56,335 bases of DNA, taken from NCBI GenBank assembly GCA_900545545.1, contig UQZO01000013.1, positions 1 to 56,335 on the forward strand. Direction: 5' to 3'. Position numbers and translations under genes: made by a program. This DNA is from an uncultured Subdoligranulum sp. (lineage in GTDB: Bacteria; Bacillota; Clostridia; Oscillospirales; Ruminococcaceae). Below, piece by piece: positions 35,317 to 43,102 of the stretch (positions are counted from its first letter, which is position 1; the number at the start of each line of letters is the position of its first letter). The notes beneath the pieces are model-generated. The model worked only from the letters and a program-made list of their open reading frames with translations, was not told where the DNA came from and did no database searches.

Positions 35317-35726
35317 TCCTCCGTGTGGGCGGCAACCATCCGCTTGAACTCACCGTAGTCGCGGATGTAGTCGTCGGCATCGTAGTAGGAATCGGCCGCC
35401 ACACAGAGCACCGAATTTTCCTGCTGCCAGATCATCTCCCGCCACATAAAATGCTCGACGATGAGGCCCTTGGACGGGTCGTTGAGCAGCACCTCGGTTT
35501 TCTCGGTGCCGTCGTCCAGGCGGATGAGGATGCTGCCGTAGGGACACCACAGCAGCTGGCGCAGCGCCTTGTGGGCATGACCGCCCCGCTGCACGCCTTC
35601 CGGCGCGCCGTAAATATAATAGATGCGTTTGATGGCAAAGGGAACATCCCGCTCTGCCTCAAAGACCGAGAGGGTGCCCATCCCCTCGGCGGTAATGCTT
35701 TTCATGCTGATCGTTTGAAGTATCAT
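35313..35726 (-). CDS. fdtA: dTDP-4-oxo-6-deoxyhexose 3,4-oxoisomerase (FdtA/QdtA-like cupin)
   Basis: 137-residue single cupin, the usual length. RGGHAHK at 47-53 carries the two conserved His residues, and KRIYYIYG before it and LIVEHFMWREM after it are family-typical. It moves the keto group of dTDP-4-keto-6-deoxyglucose from C4 to C3, so an aminotransferase can then add an amine at C3. That aminotransferase (fdtB-like) is encoded at 39185-40300. Whether the product is the Fuc3N or Qui3N series cannot be told from sequence. Confidence 0.9.
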   Translation of the reverse strand: MILQTISMKSITAEGMGTLSVFEAERDVPFAIKRIYYIYGAPEGVQRGGHAHKALRQLLWCPYGSILIRLDDGTEKTEVLLNDPSKGLIVEHFMWREMIWQQENSVLCVAADSYYDADDYIRDYGEFKRMVAAHTEE

Positions 35727-35742
35727 CGTTTGCTGCCTTTCT

Positions 35743-37296
35743 TCAGGAGATCTTCACAACCGCCGTGCCGTCCAGCATGGCGCAGTACTCACCGCTGGGA
35801 TAGCTGTCCATGGCTTCCACCCGCGGGTCCTCGGCCCAGGCGTCCAGTTCTGCCTGGGCTACCACCACATTGGCGGAACTGCCCATCACATGCTGGAACC
35901 ACCATTTGATGGTGCCGTCGTAGGTGATGGCCGAATTGACCTGGTGCAGATCGCCTTCCTCATAGCGGCTGAACGCCGGGTCATGGTAGGCAAAGGCCGA
36001 ATCGGTAAACTCGCCCACAAAGGCTACGGGGGTAACCCCTTCCTCATAACCGGGCAGTTGCTGGACCTCGGCCATGATGGTCGTCATCTGCCGGGCCGAC
36101 TGGTCATAGACCAGCTTGGTGTAGACATAGGCGCCGTTGGAGCAGATGGCCATCCGCACCAGAAGGAAAGCGCACAGCGCCGCCGTGCACCAGCCCCACA
36201 GGGCGCGGGGCGGCTTGGGCAGTTCCAGGCCGGAAAACAGCAGCAGCGGCACCGCATACACCAGGAACAACGCATGCTGCATAAGGATATACACATTGCC
36301 GGAGGCCAGCAGATAGATCACGTTGAGCCCCAGCGGCAGCAGCGCCACCGCCAGCAGCGCCTGCACCACGGTGCGGCGGTTCTGCCCCCGCAGGCGCAGC
36401 ACCAGCCCCAGCACACTGAGTACAAGCAGCAGGGCCGTTGCCGCCCGCATGCCGCGGTCATTCCAGCCGGAATAGCCCAGCAGCGTCTCCAGGAAATTTT
36501 TGTATACCGCCGGGATGCCCGCCAGAATGGCGGCAGGCCCCAGACGGGTCAGTTGGGCCAGTCCGTTGCCGGTATCGGCCAGCTGGTAGCCGGTCAGCGC
36601 CAGCGAAATTTTAACCGTGACAAGATACAGGATGCCGCCCGTGGCCACCGAAGCCACCGCCCGCACCCCGTGGAGCAGCCAGGCGCGCCAGGAGGTGCCC
36701 TGCAGCGCTTCCCGCAGAAGGATCAGCAAAAACAGCCCCAGCGCGAACTGGATGTAGGACTGGTAGAGCGCCAGACAGCCGCAGAAGAGCACCGCAGCCG
36801 CCGCGAATCCCGGCACGGGGCGCGCTTTTTCCAGGCAGAACACCCCGGCGCAGGCCAGCAGCATGGCCAGCAGGTAGGCGTCGGTTTCATAGGTATAGGT
36901 GGCCAGCAGGGCCGTCACGCTGGCACAGCACCCCAACAGCGCTGTGAGCAGTGCCGCGGCACCCCGCCGCAGCTGCAGCAGCCGTGCGATGCAGTACCCG
37001 GCCAGGGCCGTATAGACGATACTGAACCCGCCGATGAGCCAGGGCGCCGCCACTTTGCCGCGGATGAGCGGAAAATAGAGATTCTGTGCCCAGCGCCCCA
37101 GCACATACATCGTCCACTGGGCATCAAACACCAGCACTGTGCTGTCATGGTTGGGGAACAGGTTGGCAAAGGCAAAGCCGTGGGCCACCACCATGCTGAG
37201 CAGCGCGGCCAGCGACACCGCCGCCAGCAGCGCTGTATCCACCTTTTTGCAGCCGGTGCGCAGCTTTTCTTCCATTGTATCCAGAAATCGTCCCAT
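35743..37296 (-). CDS. GtrII-like polytopic glucosyltransferase (GT-C fold)
   Basis: 517 residues with about eleven helices and a C-terminal extracytoplasmic domain of about 110 residues. The first extracytoplasmic loop has FPNHDSTVLVFDAQWTMYVLGRW, matching the GtrII layout seen at 11972-13537 (N/D-rich loop, then W...GRW). It would add a side-chain sugar from a polyprenyl-phosphate donor on the outer face of the membrane. The donor-loading enzyme (GtrB type) is not obvious among the GT2 genes here. Confidence 0.82.
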   Translation of the reverse strand: MGRFLDTMEEKLRTGCKKVDTALLAAVSLAALLSMVVAHGFAFANLFPNHDSTVLVFDAQWTMYVLGRWAQNLYFPLIRGKVAAPWLIGGFSIVYTALAGYCIARLLQLRRGAAALLTALLGCCASVTALLATYTYETDAYLLAMLLACAGVFCLEKARPVPGFAAAAVLFCGCLALYQSYIQFALGLFLLILLREALQGTSWRAWLLHGVRAVASVATGGILYLVTVKISLALTGYQLADTGNGLAQLTRLGPAAILAGIPAVYKNFLETLLGYSGWNDRGMRAATALLLVLSVLGLVLRLRGQNRRTVVQALLAVALLPLGLNVIYLLASGNVYILMQHALFLVYAVPLLLFSGLELPKPPRALWGWCTAALCAFLLVRMAICSNGAYVYTKLVYDQSARQMTTIMAEVQQLPGYEEGVTPVAFVGEFTDSAFAYHDPAFSRYEEGDLHQVNSAITYDGTIKWWFQHVMGSSANVVVAQAELDAWAEDPRVEAMDSYPSGEYCAMLDGTAVVKIS

Positions 37297-37322
37297 AGAA
37301 GGGCCACTCCTTACCGTTGATT

Positions 37323-38273
37323 TTACGGCTGCGCCGCAGTTTCGTAGATGGCACGCAGTTTGGCGGCATCACCGTTTGTGGGGGGCTGCCAGCTGCGCTG
37401 CGCCTTTTTGAAGGGGGCGTTCTGCGGCACGATCAGCCGCCCGATCACGCCGCGCACCAGACGGCTTTTGTGCTGGTCGTTGAAAAAGTAGGCATAGGCC
37501 AGTTTCACCGTGCGGTCCTTGGGGTATTCCCGGTGCAGCAGTTCCACCATGGCGCGCCACTCGGCAGCCATCCGCCGGCGGGCGTTCTCGTTGGTAGAAA
37601 CGCCCTCGCCGTACTCGTACCAGGTGGTCAGGCGGTCATACCGCTGGATGCGGATGCCCCGCACGGCAAACAGCCGCACCGAGAAATCCTCGGCCAGGCG
37701 CACATGCCCGGCCATGGTATGCAGCGCATCCAGAAGCAGGTCCCGCTCATAGACCATGCCGCAGCCGCTGATGCCGTCATCGTAAAGCAGCAGATTGCGC
37801 TTGATGGCGACGGCGTCATAGTGTGCGGGGTCGTAGGGCGTGCGGTCAAAGGGCGTTTCGCCGGGGGCCGGGGTAGGTTCCGGCTTGGGCGTGTAATACG
37901 CCTGTTTTCCAAAGGCTACCCGGGGGGCATCGGCCTGCAGCCGTTCCAGCCACCAGGCCAGCGTTTCGGCATCATAGAGGTAATCCCCCGGCGAGAGGGT
38001 CAGAACCCACCGGGTCTCCACCCGCAGCGCCGCCGAAAGGATATTCATCACGGTACCGCCGTTTTCCTGCATGCGCAGGGCCTGTACATCGGTGATGCCG
38101 TGCGCCGCCAGATAGCTGCGGCTTTCCTCAAAAAAGGGCTGCGGCGAGCTGTCATCGGCGAGCACCACCGCAAAATCGCGGGTGGTCTGCATCGCCAGCG
38201 AAGCCAGCGTGCGCCGCAGCGCATCCGGGTCGGGCCGGTATTGTGCCACCAGCACAGTCAACAGTTTTTCCAT
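37323..38273 (-). CDS. GT2-family glycosyltransferase
   Basis: 316 residues with N-terminal LLTVLVAQYRPDPDALRRTLASL and LADDSSPQP. The usual DxD site is altered to LTLSPGDYLYD, so the metal-binding residues are less obvious than in the other GT2 genes. The acceptor half is rich in basic and aromatic residues. It is 24 bp from the upstream GT2 gene and 26 bp from the GtrII-like gene. The substrate is unknown. Confidence 0.8.
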   Translation of the reverse strand: MEKLLTVLVAQYRPDPDALRRTLASLAMQTTRDFAVVLADDSSPQPFFEESRSYLAAHGITDVQALRMQENGGTVMNILSAALRVETRWVLTLSPGDYLYDAETLAWWLERLQADAPRVAFGKQAYYTPKPEPTPAPGETPFDRTPYDPAHYDAVAIKRNLLLYDDGISGCGMVYERDLLLDALHTMAGHVRLAEDFSVRLFAVRGIRIQRYDRLTTWYEYGEGVSTNENARRRMAAEWRAMVELLHREYPKDRTVKLAYAYFFNDQHKSRLVRGVIGRLIVPQNAPFKKAQRSWQPPTNGDAAKLRAIYETAAQP

Positions 38274-38297
38274 AACGGCCCTCTCCCCCGGTTTGTG

Positions 38298-39182
38298 TTA
38301 TTCCATACGGCCCATTCTGCCGCGCCAGAAATCCAGCGCGCCGCGGAAGGCACCGTAACTGCGGCCCTTTTTGCGGCCCAGCAGTTTTGTCAAAGCGTAC
38401 CGCGCCGCCCCGGAAATCAATACCGGCAGCGTTCTGGCGCGGATCTGCAAGGCACTTTTGCCCTTGCAGGTCAGGTACAGCGTGTTGCGGGTGATGTAGT
38501 ACACCGACAGCATCCCGCCGGCGCTGCCCCCCGCCTTGTGCCAGATCCTGGCATCGGGCAAAAACCACATCGGCACCCCGGCATCGGCCAGGCGGATGCA
38601 GTAGTCCACGTCCTCGCAGTACATAAACAGCGTTTCATCCAGGAATCCCACCTCTTCAACCACCTGCCGCGGCAGCAGCACGCAGCAGAAGGTGATGAAA
38701 CTGACCTGCTTTTTCTCGGCAAAGGCCGGACCGTCCTTTTCGTGGCCGCCCAGATGTTTGACCTTGCCGGTGGCACGGTCCAGCTCGCCGCCCGCAAACC
38801 AGATTTCATCCGGCGGGTCCAGGAACAGCATCTTGGGGCAGCTCACCGCCCTGGCCGGGGTCTCCCGCAGCAGCGTTTCAAGGAAATCCGGCGCGACCAC
38901 GGTATCGTTATTCAAAAGCAGCACCCAGTCGCAGCCATCGGCCAGGGCGCGGCGCATGCCCACGTTGTTCACCGCTGCAAAGCCGCTGTTGGCCTCCTGG
39001 GGCAGAAAGACGGTGTTTTCCGTCAGATGCTTTTGCAGCTGCTGCACTGAATCATTGGTGGAGGCATCGTCCAGCAGGATGATTTCAAAATCCCGGTAGG
39101 TCTGTTTTTGCAGACTTTCCAGGCACTGGACGGTATCCTGCCAGCCATTGTAGTTGGAGATGACAATCCCGACGTTTGGCAT
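38298..39182 (-). CDS. GT2-family glycosyltransferase, rhamnosyltransferase-like
   Basis: 294 residues. VGIVISNYNGWQDTVQCLESL, LLDDASTNDS, NSGFAAVNNVGMRRAL and WVLLLNNDTVV (NND in place of DxD) mark the WbbL/RfbF-type rhamnosyltransferase-like subgroup, as does FLDETLFMYCEDVDYCIRLADAG in the second half. It starts 2 bp after fdtB. A deoxysugar donor is plausible but not shown. Confidence 0.88.
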   Translation of the reverse strand: MPNVGIVISNYNGWQDTVQCLESLQKQTYRDFEIILLDDASTNDSVQQLQKHLTENTVFLPQEANSGFAAVNNVGMRRALADGCDWVLLLNNDTVVAPDFLETLLRETPARAVSCPKMLFLDPPDEIWFAGGELDRATGKVKHLGGHEKDGPAFAEKKQVSFITFCCVLLPRQVVEEVGFLDETLFMYCEDVDYCIRLADAGVPMWFLPDARIWHKAGGSAGGMLSVYYITRNTLYLTCKGKSALQIRARTLPVLISGAARYALTKLLGRKKGRSYGAFRGALDFWRGRMGRME

Positions 39183-39184
39183 GG

Positions 39185-40300
39185 TTACTCCTTAAACGAA
39201 TTGACGGCGTCGATGACGGCCTGGACCTGCTCCTCGGTCATGCCGTAGTACATGGGCAGGCTGAGCTCGGTGGCGGAGATTTCCTCCGCCAGGGGCAGCG
39301 CGCCGCGGGCAAGGCCCAGTTCCTGATAGGCGCCCTGCAGATGAATGGGCGTGGGATAGTGTTTGTTGGTGCCGATACCCAGGCCGTTGAGGTGGGCTTC
39401 CAGGGCGTCACGGTTCTGGCAGCGCACCGCAAAAATATGGTACACATGCTCACAGCCTTCGGCTACCGTGGGCAGCACCACCGCCGGGTTGGTGATTCCG
39501 GCGCAGTAGCGGGCCGCGATGCGGCGGCGCTCGGCGTTCATCCGGTCCAGATGGGGCAGCTTGGCCGCCAGGAAAGCTGCCTGCAGCTCATCCAGGCGGG
39601 AGTTCTGCCCTTTATAAATATGATGGTACTTATAATCGCTGCCGTAGTTGCCCAACGCCCGCACCTTTTTGGCCAGGTCGGGGTCGTTGGTGGTGACGCA
39701 GCCTGCGTCGCCCAGCGCCCCCAGATTTTTGCCGGGATAGAAGCTGAACCCGGCGGCATCCCCCAGGCTGCCGGCGCGGCGGCCCTGCCAGGTGGCACCG
39801 TGGGCCTGGGCGGCATCCTCGATGACCTTGAGGCCGTGGGCTTTGGCGATGGTGTTGACGGCATCCATCTGGGCGCACTGGCCGTAGAGATGCACGGCGA
39901 TGATGGCCTTGGTGCGCGGCGTGATGGCGGCCTCGATGCGGTCGGGGTCGATGTTATAGGTTGCCAGCACCGGCTCCACCAGCACCGGCGTTGCCCCGGC
40001 ATAGCTCACCGCCAGTACGGTGGCGATAAAGGTATTGGACGGCACAATGACCTCGTCCCCGGGGCCGATGCCCAGGGCTTTGAGGATCAGTACCAGAGAA
40101 TCCAGACCGTTGCCGCAGCCGATGCAGTAGTCCACGCCGCAGTACCGGGCAAACGCCTCCTCAAAAGCCGTATCCTCGCGGCCCTCAATGTACCAGCTGT
40201 TTTGCAGCACGCGGTCAAAGGCCGCGCGCAGTTCTTTGTCCAGTTCCTTCTCCATGGGGCGGAAGGAAACAAACGGCACCGAAATCGGCGAATTGGGCAT
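39185..40300 (-). CDS. fdtB: DegT/DnrJ/EryC1 sugar aminotransferase, FdtB/QdtB-like
   Basis: 371 residues. PLP-dependent aminotransferase with the internal aldimine Lys191 in SFYPGKNLGALGDAG, the IEDAAQAHGA motif carrying the PLP-ring Asp, and the Gly-rich CIGCGNGLDSL phosphate-binding region. Length and motifs fit the FdtB/QdtB type that aminates dTDP-3-keto-6-deoxyhexose. Pairing with the FdtA-like isomerase at 35313-35726 gives a dTDP-3-amino-3,6-dideoxyhexose. It is the first gene after the operon promoter. The rmlA and rmlB genes needed to make the precursor are not in this window. Confidence 0.9.
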   Translation of the reverse strand: MPNSPISVPFVSFRPMEKELDKELRAAFDRVLQNSWYIEGREDTAFEEAFARYCGVDYCIGCGNGLDSLVLILKALGIGPGDEVIVPSNTFIATVLAVSYAGATPVLVEPVLATYNIDPDRIEAAITPRTKAIIAVHLYGQCAQMDAVNTIAKAHGLKVIEDAAQAHGATWQGRRAGSLGDAAGFSFYPGKNLGALGDAGCVTTNDPDLAKKVRALGNYGSDYKYHHIYKGQNSRLDELQAAFLAAKLPHLDRMNAERRRIAARYCAGITNPAVVLPTVAEGCEHVYHIFAVRCQNRDALEAHLNGLGIGTNKHYPTPIHLQGAYQELGLARGALPLAEEISATELSLPMYYGMTEEQVQAVIDAVNSFKE

Positions 40301-40333
40301 AGTCTGCGCCTCGTTTCACAAAAATTGGTCCGC

Positions 40334-40348
40334 AGGCATACAATGCCT
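40334..40348. promoter_or_regulatory. Inverted repeat just after the operon transcription start
   Basis: AGGCAT-ACA-ATGCCT is a perfect 6-bp dyad about 15-20 bases downstream of the -10 of the polysaccharide promoter. It could be an operator or a 5' mRNA hairpin. Confidence 0.4.
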
Positions 40349-40361
40349 ACTATATCGTCTT

Positions 40362-40390
40362 ATTATACAACGATTCGTACTCTTTCGCAA
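40362..40390 (-). promoter_or_regulatory. Promoter of the 14-gene polysaccharide operon
   Basis: Minus strand: -35 TTGCGA (40385-40390), 17-base spacer, perfect -10 TATAAT (40362-40367) with TG directly before it. It lies 62 bases before the fdtB ATG. No gap larger than 27 bp and no terminator-like hairpin is apparent before 26499, so one transcript of about 13.9 kb is likely. Confidence 0.85.
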
Positions 40391-40392
40391 CC

Positions 40393-40430
40393 AAAAAAAG
40401 CAGGGCGTCCCCTTGGCGGGAAACGCCCTG
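40393..40430 (-). terminator. Terminator of the DUF1540 gene
   Basis: Stem CAGGGCGT/ACGCCCTG (40401-40408 with 40423-40430) followed on the minus strand by CTTTTTTTGG. It separates the DUF1540 gene from the polysaccharide promoter. Confidence 0.88.
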
Positions 40431-40436
40431 TCCGGT

Positions 40437-40748
40437 TCATTGGCGGCTCTGCCGCGGCGTTTTGCGGGTGGCACATTTGGGCCCGCAGCCGCACTCATCA
40501 ATACACACATGATCGGCGCAGCAGCAGCGGCCCTCCAGATACTTGCAGCCCTTGTCGTCACAGCGGACCTCGGTTTCCACCGTGGCGGGGGCATTGTCAG
40601 TGGCCACGTTGCCCACGCTCTCGTTGCAGCGGTAACTGCTGCACACGGCGTCCTTCTCCCCCGCGTGGTGCACCTTGATGCTGCCCAGGCAGCAGGCACC
40701 GGCTTTATTGTGGCAGCAATCGTACTGCGCACAGTCGAGATAAACCAT
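40437..40748 (-). CDS. Cys-rich DUF1540 protein
   Basis: 103 residues with two DUF1540-type Cys-rich modules: residues about 4-44 (CAQYDCCHNKAGACCLGSI ... CSSYRC) and about 62-93 (VRCDDKGCKYLEGRCCCADH ... CGCGPKC). The many cysteines suggest metal binding. The family is common in spore-forming and related Clostridia, and its function is unknown. It has its own terminator and lies 89 bp downstream of tRNA-Gln. Confidence 0.88.
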   Translation of the reverse strand: MVYLDCAQYDCCHNKAGACCLGSIKVHHAGEKDAVCSSYRCNESVGNVATDNAPATVETEVRCDDKGCKYLEGRCCCADHVCIDECGCGPKCATRKTPRQSRQ

Positions 40749-40799
40749 CTTGAAACACCTCCGGGCCTAGTGTGCCCGGGGCTGCGATGGATATACGCA

Positions 40800-40836
40800 A
40801 AAGAAAAACAGCGCTGCGAAAAACGCAACGCTGTTT
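40800..40836 (-). terminator. Terminator after tRNA-Gln
   Basis: On the minus strand a 12-bp stem (40825-40836 with 40808-40819, one G-T pair, loop of five T) is followed by TTTTTCTTTT. Confidence 0.9.
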
Positions 40837-40837
40837 T

Positions 40838-40912
40838 GGTTGGGCCGGCCGGATTTGAACCGACGGATGGAGGAGTCAAAGTCCTCTGCCTTACCGCTTG
40901 GCGACGGCCCAA
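40838..40912 (-). tRNA. tRNA-Gln (anticodon TTG)
   Basis: 75 bases with encoded CCA. Acceptor TGGGCCG/CGGCCCA is 7 bp, anticodon stem GAGGA/TCCTC flanks loop CTTTGAC, T arm is GTCGG TTCAAAT CCGGC. The anticodon TTG reads CAA. Confidence 0.95.
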
Positions 40913-40954
40913 TAAAAAGAAAAGACCGTGCGGGACTGGGCCTACACGGTCTTT
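40913..40954 (-). terminator. Terminator-like hairpin between tRNA-His and tRNA-Gln
   Basis: Stem AAAGACCGTG (minus strand, 40945-40954) pairs with 40921-40930 and is followed by TTTTCTTTTTATT directly in front of tRNA-Gln. tRNA-Gln has no room for its own promoter downstream of it, so this hairpin must be read through, act as an attenuator, or be a processing signal. Confidence 0.7.
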
Positions 40955-40956
40955 GG

Positions 40957-41034
40957 TGGGGTGCCTAGAGAGATTCGAACTCTCGGCCTCCAGAGCCACA
41001 ATCTGGCGCGCTAACCAACTGCGCCATAGGCACC
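40957..41034 (-). tRNA. tRNA-His (anticodon GTG)
   Basis: Acceptor GTGCCTA/TAGGCAC, with the extra 5' G (position -1, base 41034) facing the C73 discriminator as histidine tRNAs require. Anticodon stem CCAGA/TCTGG, loop TTGTGGC with anticodon GTG. CCA is encoded at the 3' end. Confidence 0.95.
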
Positions 41035-41040
41035 ACGAAA

Positions 41041-41114
<74 letters not shown>

Positions 41115-41151
41115 ACATGGTTCTTTCCCACAGGGGCACGCTACGAGGGCT

Positions 41152-41180
41152 ATTATACCAGACGTTTTGGGCCAAGTCAA
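41152..41180 (-). promoter_or_regulatory. Promoter of the tRNA Arg-His-Gln cluster
   Basis: -35 TTGACT (41175-41180), 17-base spacer, TG-extended -10 TATAAT (41152-41157), about 38 bases before tRNA-Arg. Near-consensus, as usual for stable RNA genes. Confidence 0.92.
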
Positions 41181-41210
41181 GAGGGCAAGCCAAGATTTTT
41201 TTGCATTTTT

Positions 41211-43058
41211 TTACAAGGTCGGCGGCAGCGGGTCCACAAAATAAAGTTCGTACCAGAGGATAAAGCAGTAAAAGCTCCAGATTTTGGTCATAGCATTGAT
41301 TTTGCCGGTGCGGTGGTCCTCCAGCAGCTCACACAAAGCCCGGGTATCAAAAAAGCGCTCGGCCACCGCCCCCACAAACTTTTCCCGCACCATGGTATAG
41401 TAGGTGTCCTGCCGCAGCCAGTCGGCCAGCGGCACCGGGAAGCCCCGCTTTTTGCGCCCCGAAAGCACCGGCGGCAGACTGCGCGCTGCGGCCGCCCGCA
41501 GCGCAATTTTGGTTTTGCGGCGGGTGCAGCGGAAGGTACGCGGCAATCCCATGGCCACCGCCAGCACCTCCCGGTCCAGAAACGGCACCCGCAGTTCCAG
41601 GCTGTGGGCCATGCTCATACGGTCCGCCTTGCGCAGAATATCCCGGGGCAGCCAGGTATGCAGGTCCACCCATTGCAGCGCCGTGGCTTCGTCCAGACCG
41701 CGCACCTTATCAAAATACGGCTTGAACCGCTGGGCCGGTGTCTGGGAGGAATATTTGCGTTTGAGGTAACGGTCCCGTTCCTCGGGGCCGGAAAACACAT
41801 AGTTGGCCCGGGCACAGCGCCGCCAGCGGCTTTGGGCACCGCGGCGGAAAAAGCCGCACCCCGGCGCCACGCGGGCCAGCAGACGCCGCACGCCCCGGGG
41901 CAGCCGCTGCCAGGCCTGCATATGCACCCCCTGGCAGTAGAGCGGATACCCGCCGAACAGCTCGTCGGCCCCCTCTCCTGAGAGGACCACCTTCACCCGC
42001 TGCCGGGCACTCTTGCAGAGGAAATACAGCGGCACCTCCGCCGGGTTGGGCATGGGTTCATCCAGATACCACTGAATGGCCCGGTTGGCCGCGAAAAACT
42101 CCCCGGCGCTGACGGTGGTTTCGGTGCAGGGCACCCCCAGGGCTTCGGCAGCTTCCCGGGCAGCGGGCAGCTCGGAATAGGCTTCCTCGGCATAACCCAC
42201 CGAGAAGCATTGCAAATTTTTCTGCTGCTGCGCCGCCTTGTAGGCCGTCAGGCTGGAATCCACCCCGCCCGACAAAAAACAGCCCACTTCCACATCGGCG
42301 ATTTTGTGGGCGGCCACACTGCCGGTAAAGGCCTTGTCAATGCGCTGCGCCCATTCGTCCAGCGTGCGGTCCGGCCGGAACTGATAGCGGATTTTGCCGT
42401 ACCGCTCCACCGCAAGGCGGCCCTCCCGCCAGGTGAAGCTGTGCCCCGGCAGCAGTTCGTAGACGCCGGTGAAGAGCGTTTCGTCCCCGGGCAGGTACTC
42501 GATGCTCAGATAATCGGGCAGGCGGTCCTCGTTGAACCGTTTGACAAAACCGGGATGGGCCAGAAAGGCCTTGATCTCACTGGCAAAGAGTAGCAGTCCC
42601 CCCCGCCGGTAATAGTACAGCGGCTTGATGCCGAAAAGGTCCCGGGCGCCGAAGAGGCTGCCGGTGGTGCGGTCCCACAGCACAAAGGCAAACATCCCCC
42701 GCAGTTTGCCGGGCAGCGCCTTGCCCCACTGCTCCCAGCCGTGGAGCAGCACCTCGGTATCCGAATGGGTTGCAAAGGTATGCCCTGCCGCCGAAAGCTG
42801 CCGCGCCAGTTCCCGGTAGTTGTAGATTTCGCCGTTGAACACCAGCACCAGGCTGCCGTCCTCGTTGAACATGGGCTGGCCGCCGCCCTCCAGGTCGATG
42901 ATGGACAGCCGCCGGTGCCCCAGTGCCGCCCGGTCATCGGCATACAATCCCTCGCCGTCGGGGCCGCGATGGCGGATCAGTGCCGCCATCGCCTGCACGG
43001 TGCGGCGGGCTTCGGCGGGGTCGTGGCGTGCTTCGGCAAAGCCGACAATACCGCACAT
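41211..43058 (-). CDS. asnB: AsnB-type glutamine-hydrolysing amidotransferase (copy 1)
   Basis: 615 residues of the class II asparagine synthase family. The initiator-adjacent Cys2 (MCGIVGF) is the glutaminase nucleophile, with RHRGPDG, FNGEIYNY and the SDTEVLL region supplying the Gln site. The synthetase half has SGGVDS at 263-268 and LSGEGADELFGGY. Members either make free Asn or amidate carboxylates in peptidoglycan (B. subtilis AsnB on meso-DAP, lactococcal AsnH on D-Asp). Lying 45 bp downstream of a D-aspartate-ligase-like gene, amidation of a D-Asp side chain is the better guess. A hairpin separates the two genes. Confidence 0.88.
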   Translation of the reverse strand: MCGIVGFAEARHDPAEARRTVQAMAALIRHRGPDGEGLYADDRAALGHRRLSIIDLEGGGQPMFNEDGSLVLVFNGEIYNYRELARQLSAAGHTFATHSDTEVLLHGWEQWGKALPGKLRGMFAFVLWDRTTGSLFGARDLFGIKPLYYYRRGGLLLFASEIKAFLAHPGFVKRFNEDRLPDYLSIEYLPGDETLFTGVYELLPGHSFTWREGRLAVERYGKIRYQFRPDRTLDEWAQRIDKAFTGSVAAHKIADVEVGCFLSGGVDSSLTAYKAAQQQKNLQCFSVGYAEEAYSELPAAREAAEALGVPCTETTVSAGEFFAANRAIQWYLDEPMPNPAEVPLYFLCKSARQRVKVVLSGEGADELFGGYPLYCQGVHMQAWQRLPRGVRRLLARVAPGCGFFRRGAQSRWRRCARANYVFSGPEERDRYLKRKYSSQTPAQRFKPYFDKVRGLDEATALQWVDLHTWLPRDILRKADRMSMAHSLELRVPFLDREVLAVAMGLPRTFRCTRRKTKIALRAAAARSLPPVLSGRKKRGFPVPLADWLRQDTYYTMVREKFVGAVAERFFDTRALCELLEDHRTGKINAMTKIWSFYCFILWYELYFVDPLPPTL

Positions 43059-43079
43059 AGCGAGTCTCCTTCCCTATAC

Positions 43080-43102
43080 AAAAAGCGGGCCTTGGCGGCC
43101 CG
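43080..43102 (-). terminator. Attenuator-like hairpin between the D-Asp-ligase-like gene and asnB copy 1
   Basis: Directly at the ATP-grasp stop codon, the minus strand reads a 6-bp all-GC stem CGGGCC/GGCCCG (43097-43102 with 43086-43091), loop of five, then CTTTTT. It is a short but well-formed intrinsic terminator and may lower expression of the downstream asnB. Confidence 0.6.
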
